Source of the DNA: Blastomussa wellsi
Taxonomy: Eukaryota; Cnidaria; Anthozoa; Scleractinia; Plerogyridae
DNA: 64,000 bases
NCBI GenBank assembly: GCA_947652115.1
Contig: OX393563.1
Span: forward strand, 27,450,591-27,514,590
Direction: 5' to 3'
Shown here: one piece after another, positions 63,181 to 64,000 of the stretch
How the letters are laid out: each line of letters begins with the position of its first letter
Numbering within the stretch: position 1 is the first letter of the stretch
Program-made: the position numbers and the translations under genes
Notes under the pieces: generated by a model
Database searches by the model: none
What the model was told of the DNA's origin: nothing
What the model saw: the letters and a program-made list of their open reading frames with translations, nothing else

Positions 63181-63229
63181 CTGTATGAAGAGTAATACAA
63201 ATTTTAGAAAATACACTGTTGCAATGTGT

Positions 63230-63312
63230 ATGTTGTGGTTTAATTTTATCTTTGGTTTAAAAATTTTTAATCTGAAACACAGGGAAATCGAAATCAAACT
63301 GTTTCAAAAAAT

Positions 63313-63343
<31 letters not shown>
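63230..63343. repeat. 114-bp inverted repeat element
   Basis: The left arm ATGTTGTGGTTTAATTTTAT and the reverse complement of the right end (ATGTTGTGGTTTAAATTTAT) match, continuing into TTTGGTTTAAA. A MITE-like hairpin 50 bp upstream of the first ELP1 exon in the window. Confidence 0.75.
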
Positions 63344-64000
63344 GTACAATCAATTTTTACTATTTTGCAGTTACCCCATAAAATTTGCAAGTCTCCCGAT
63401 TCCCCATTTTTTCTAACGAATTTATTAGGAAACGTCTGCCAATTCCCTATTATGTCATGTACAGTTATGCTATGATAATTATAAAAAAATGGAAATGGAA
63501 TTGCTGACATAGGTGAGTTATGGATGCAGTTGAACATTTTGGTTGCATACTCAAGAAGCTGGAGTTGTTATCAGCTATTGTTGCAAGGAACTTTTACCTT
63601 CTTTCACGCTTAGTAACCTACTGCGTGTATTCATAACTCGATCATGTATGCTGTACTGTCTACCATCTCTAAGTCTCCTTTATATTAGGGCCATTCCATC
63701 TTATATTCATCACTCTGTCACCCCCATACCCCCATAAAGTTGACAATTTATCCCTCAGAAAAAAGGTCAGTGTCAACATGATACCCCCCTCAGAAAAAAA
63801 AAAGAAAAGATTTTTCTTAACCCCTCTCAGAAATGACTAGCCTCTTCAGAAAACCTCATTAACAGGCGGGGGGGGGGGGGGGGGAGGTGGATAAAAAATG
63901 GAATTTCCCTTATAGCGATACTGTTTCCATTTCTCTTGATATTCAAATTTGCCAACCACTGGAACAAAAGAACTCTTTGTTCCGACGGCCAATCAACATC
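63344..64000. other. Upstream ELP1 intron, no gene recognised
   Basis: AT-rich with poly-C/G and poly-A runs (63860-63885 is G-rich). No ELP1 N-terminal peptide, start codon context or other gene was found on either strand, so exon 1 is beyond the window. Confidence 0.5.

Overview
The window is eukaryotic animal DNA, most likely from a cnidarian and probably a stony coral. That assignment is inference: it rests on a spliced metazoan gene, AT-rich introns, and a transposon mix (L1/Tx1, RTE and CR1/L2 LINEs, tRNA-derived SINEs, a Penelope-like element, a Mutator-like transposase, a Polinton) that I associate with coral genomes. No search was run.

The backbone is one host gene on the minus strand, ELP1 (IKAP, the scaffold subunit of Elongator). 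It runs from about 63.18 kb down to about 1.16 kb. I could place 35 exons plus two tentative 3'-terminal ones. Splice phases join without a break and give about 1,271 codons; only the first ~55 residues lie beyond the right edge. Almost everything else sits in ELP1 introns.

Region by region: 1-1.16 kb, 3' flank. 1.16-5.1 kb, last ELP1 exons. 5.1-9.1 kb, SINEs, one split by a 5'-truncated L1/Tx1-type LINE with an open ORF2 and a 15-bp target duplication. 9.7-19.5 kb, ELP1 exons with a GGTCAGT-type repeat, a 125-bp tandem duplication at a splice acceptor, a hairpin MITE and a 5'-truncated RTE LINE with a 13-bp target duplication. 19.5-31.2 kb, an 11.7-kb intron with a complete intronless rhodopsin-like GPCR gene, a relic of a second copy, several inverted-repeat elements, and a decayed Mutator-like element carrying a CR1/L2 fragment. 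31.2-36.4 kb, five exons and an 86-bp minisatellite.

The 17.2-kb intron at 36.4-53.5 kb holds a four-level nest: ELP1 intron, then a MITE, then a Penelope-like element with an inverted tail, then a 14.8-kb Polinton/Maverick (37149-51924). The Polinton has 272-bp terminal inverted repeats, each beginning with a 183-bp palindrome. It encodes an apparently intact protein-primed DNA polymerase B, an intact DDE integrase, a penton-like minor capsid protein, two large conserved proteins of unknown function and a compact minus-strand run of small, mostly membrane-anchored proteins. Its major capsid gene and packaging ATPase gene are both truncated and joined by one internal deletion. This copy therefore looks able to replicate and integrate but not to make virions by itself.

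53.5-64 kb carries the ELP1 N-terminal beta-propeller exons among SINE copies, one of them split by a 268-bp palindromic Penelope tail insertion with a 14-bp target duplication.
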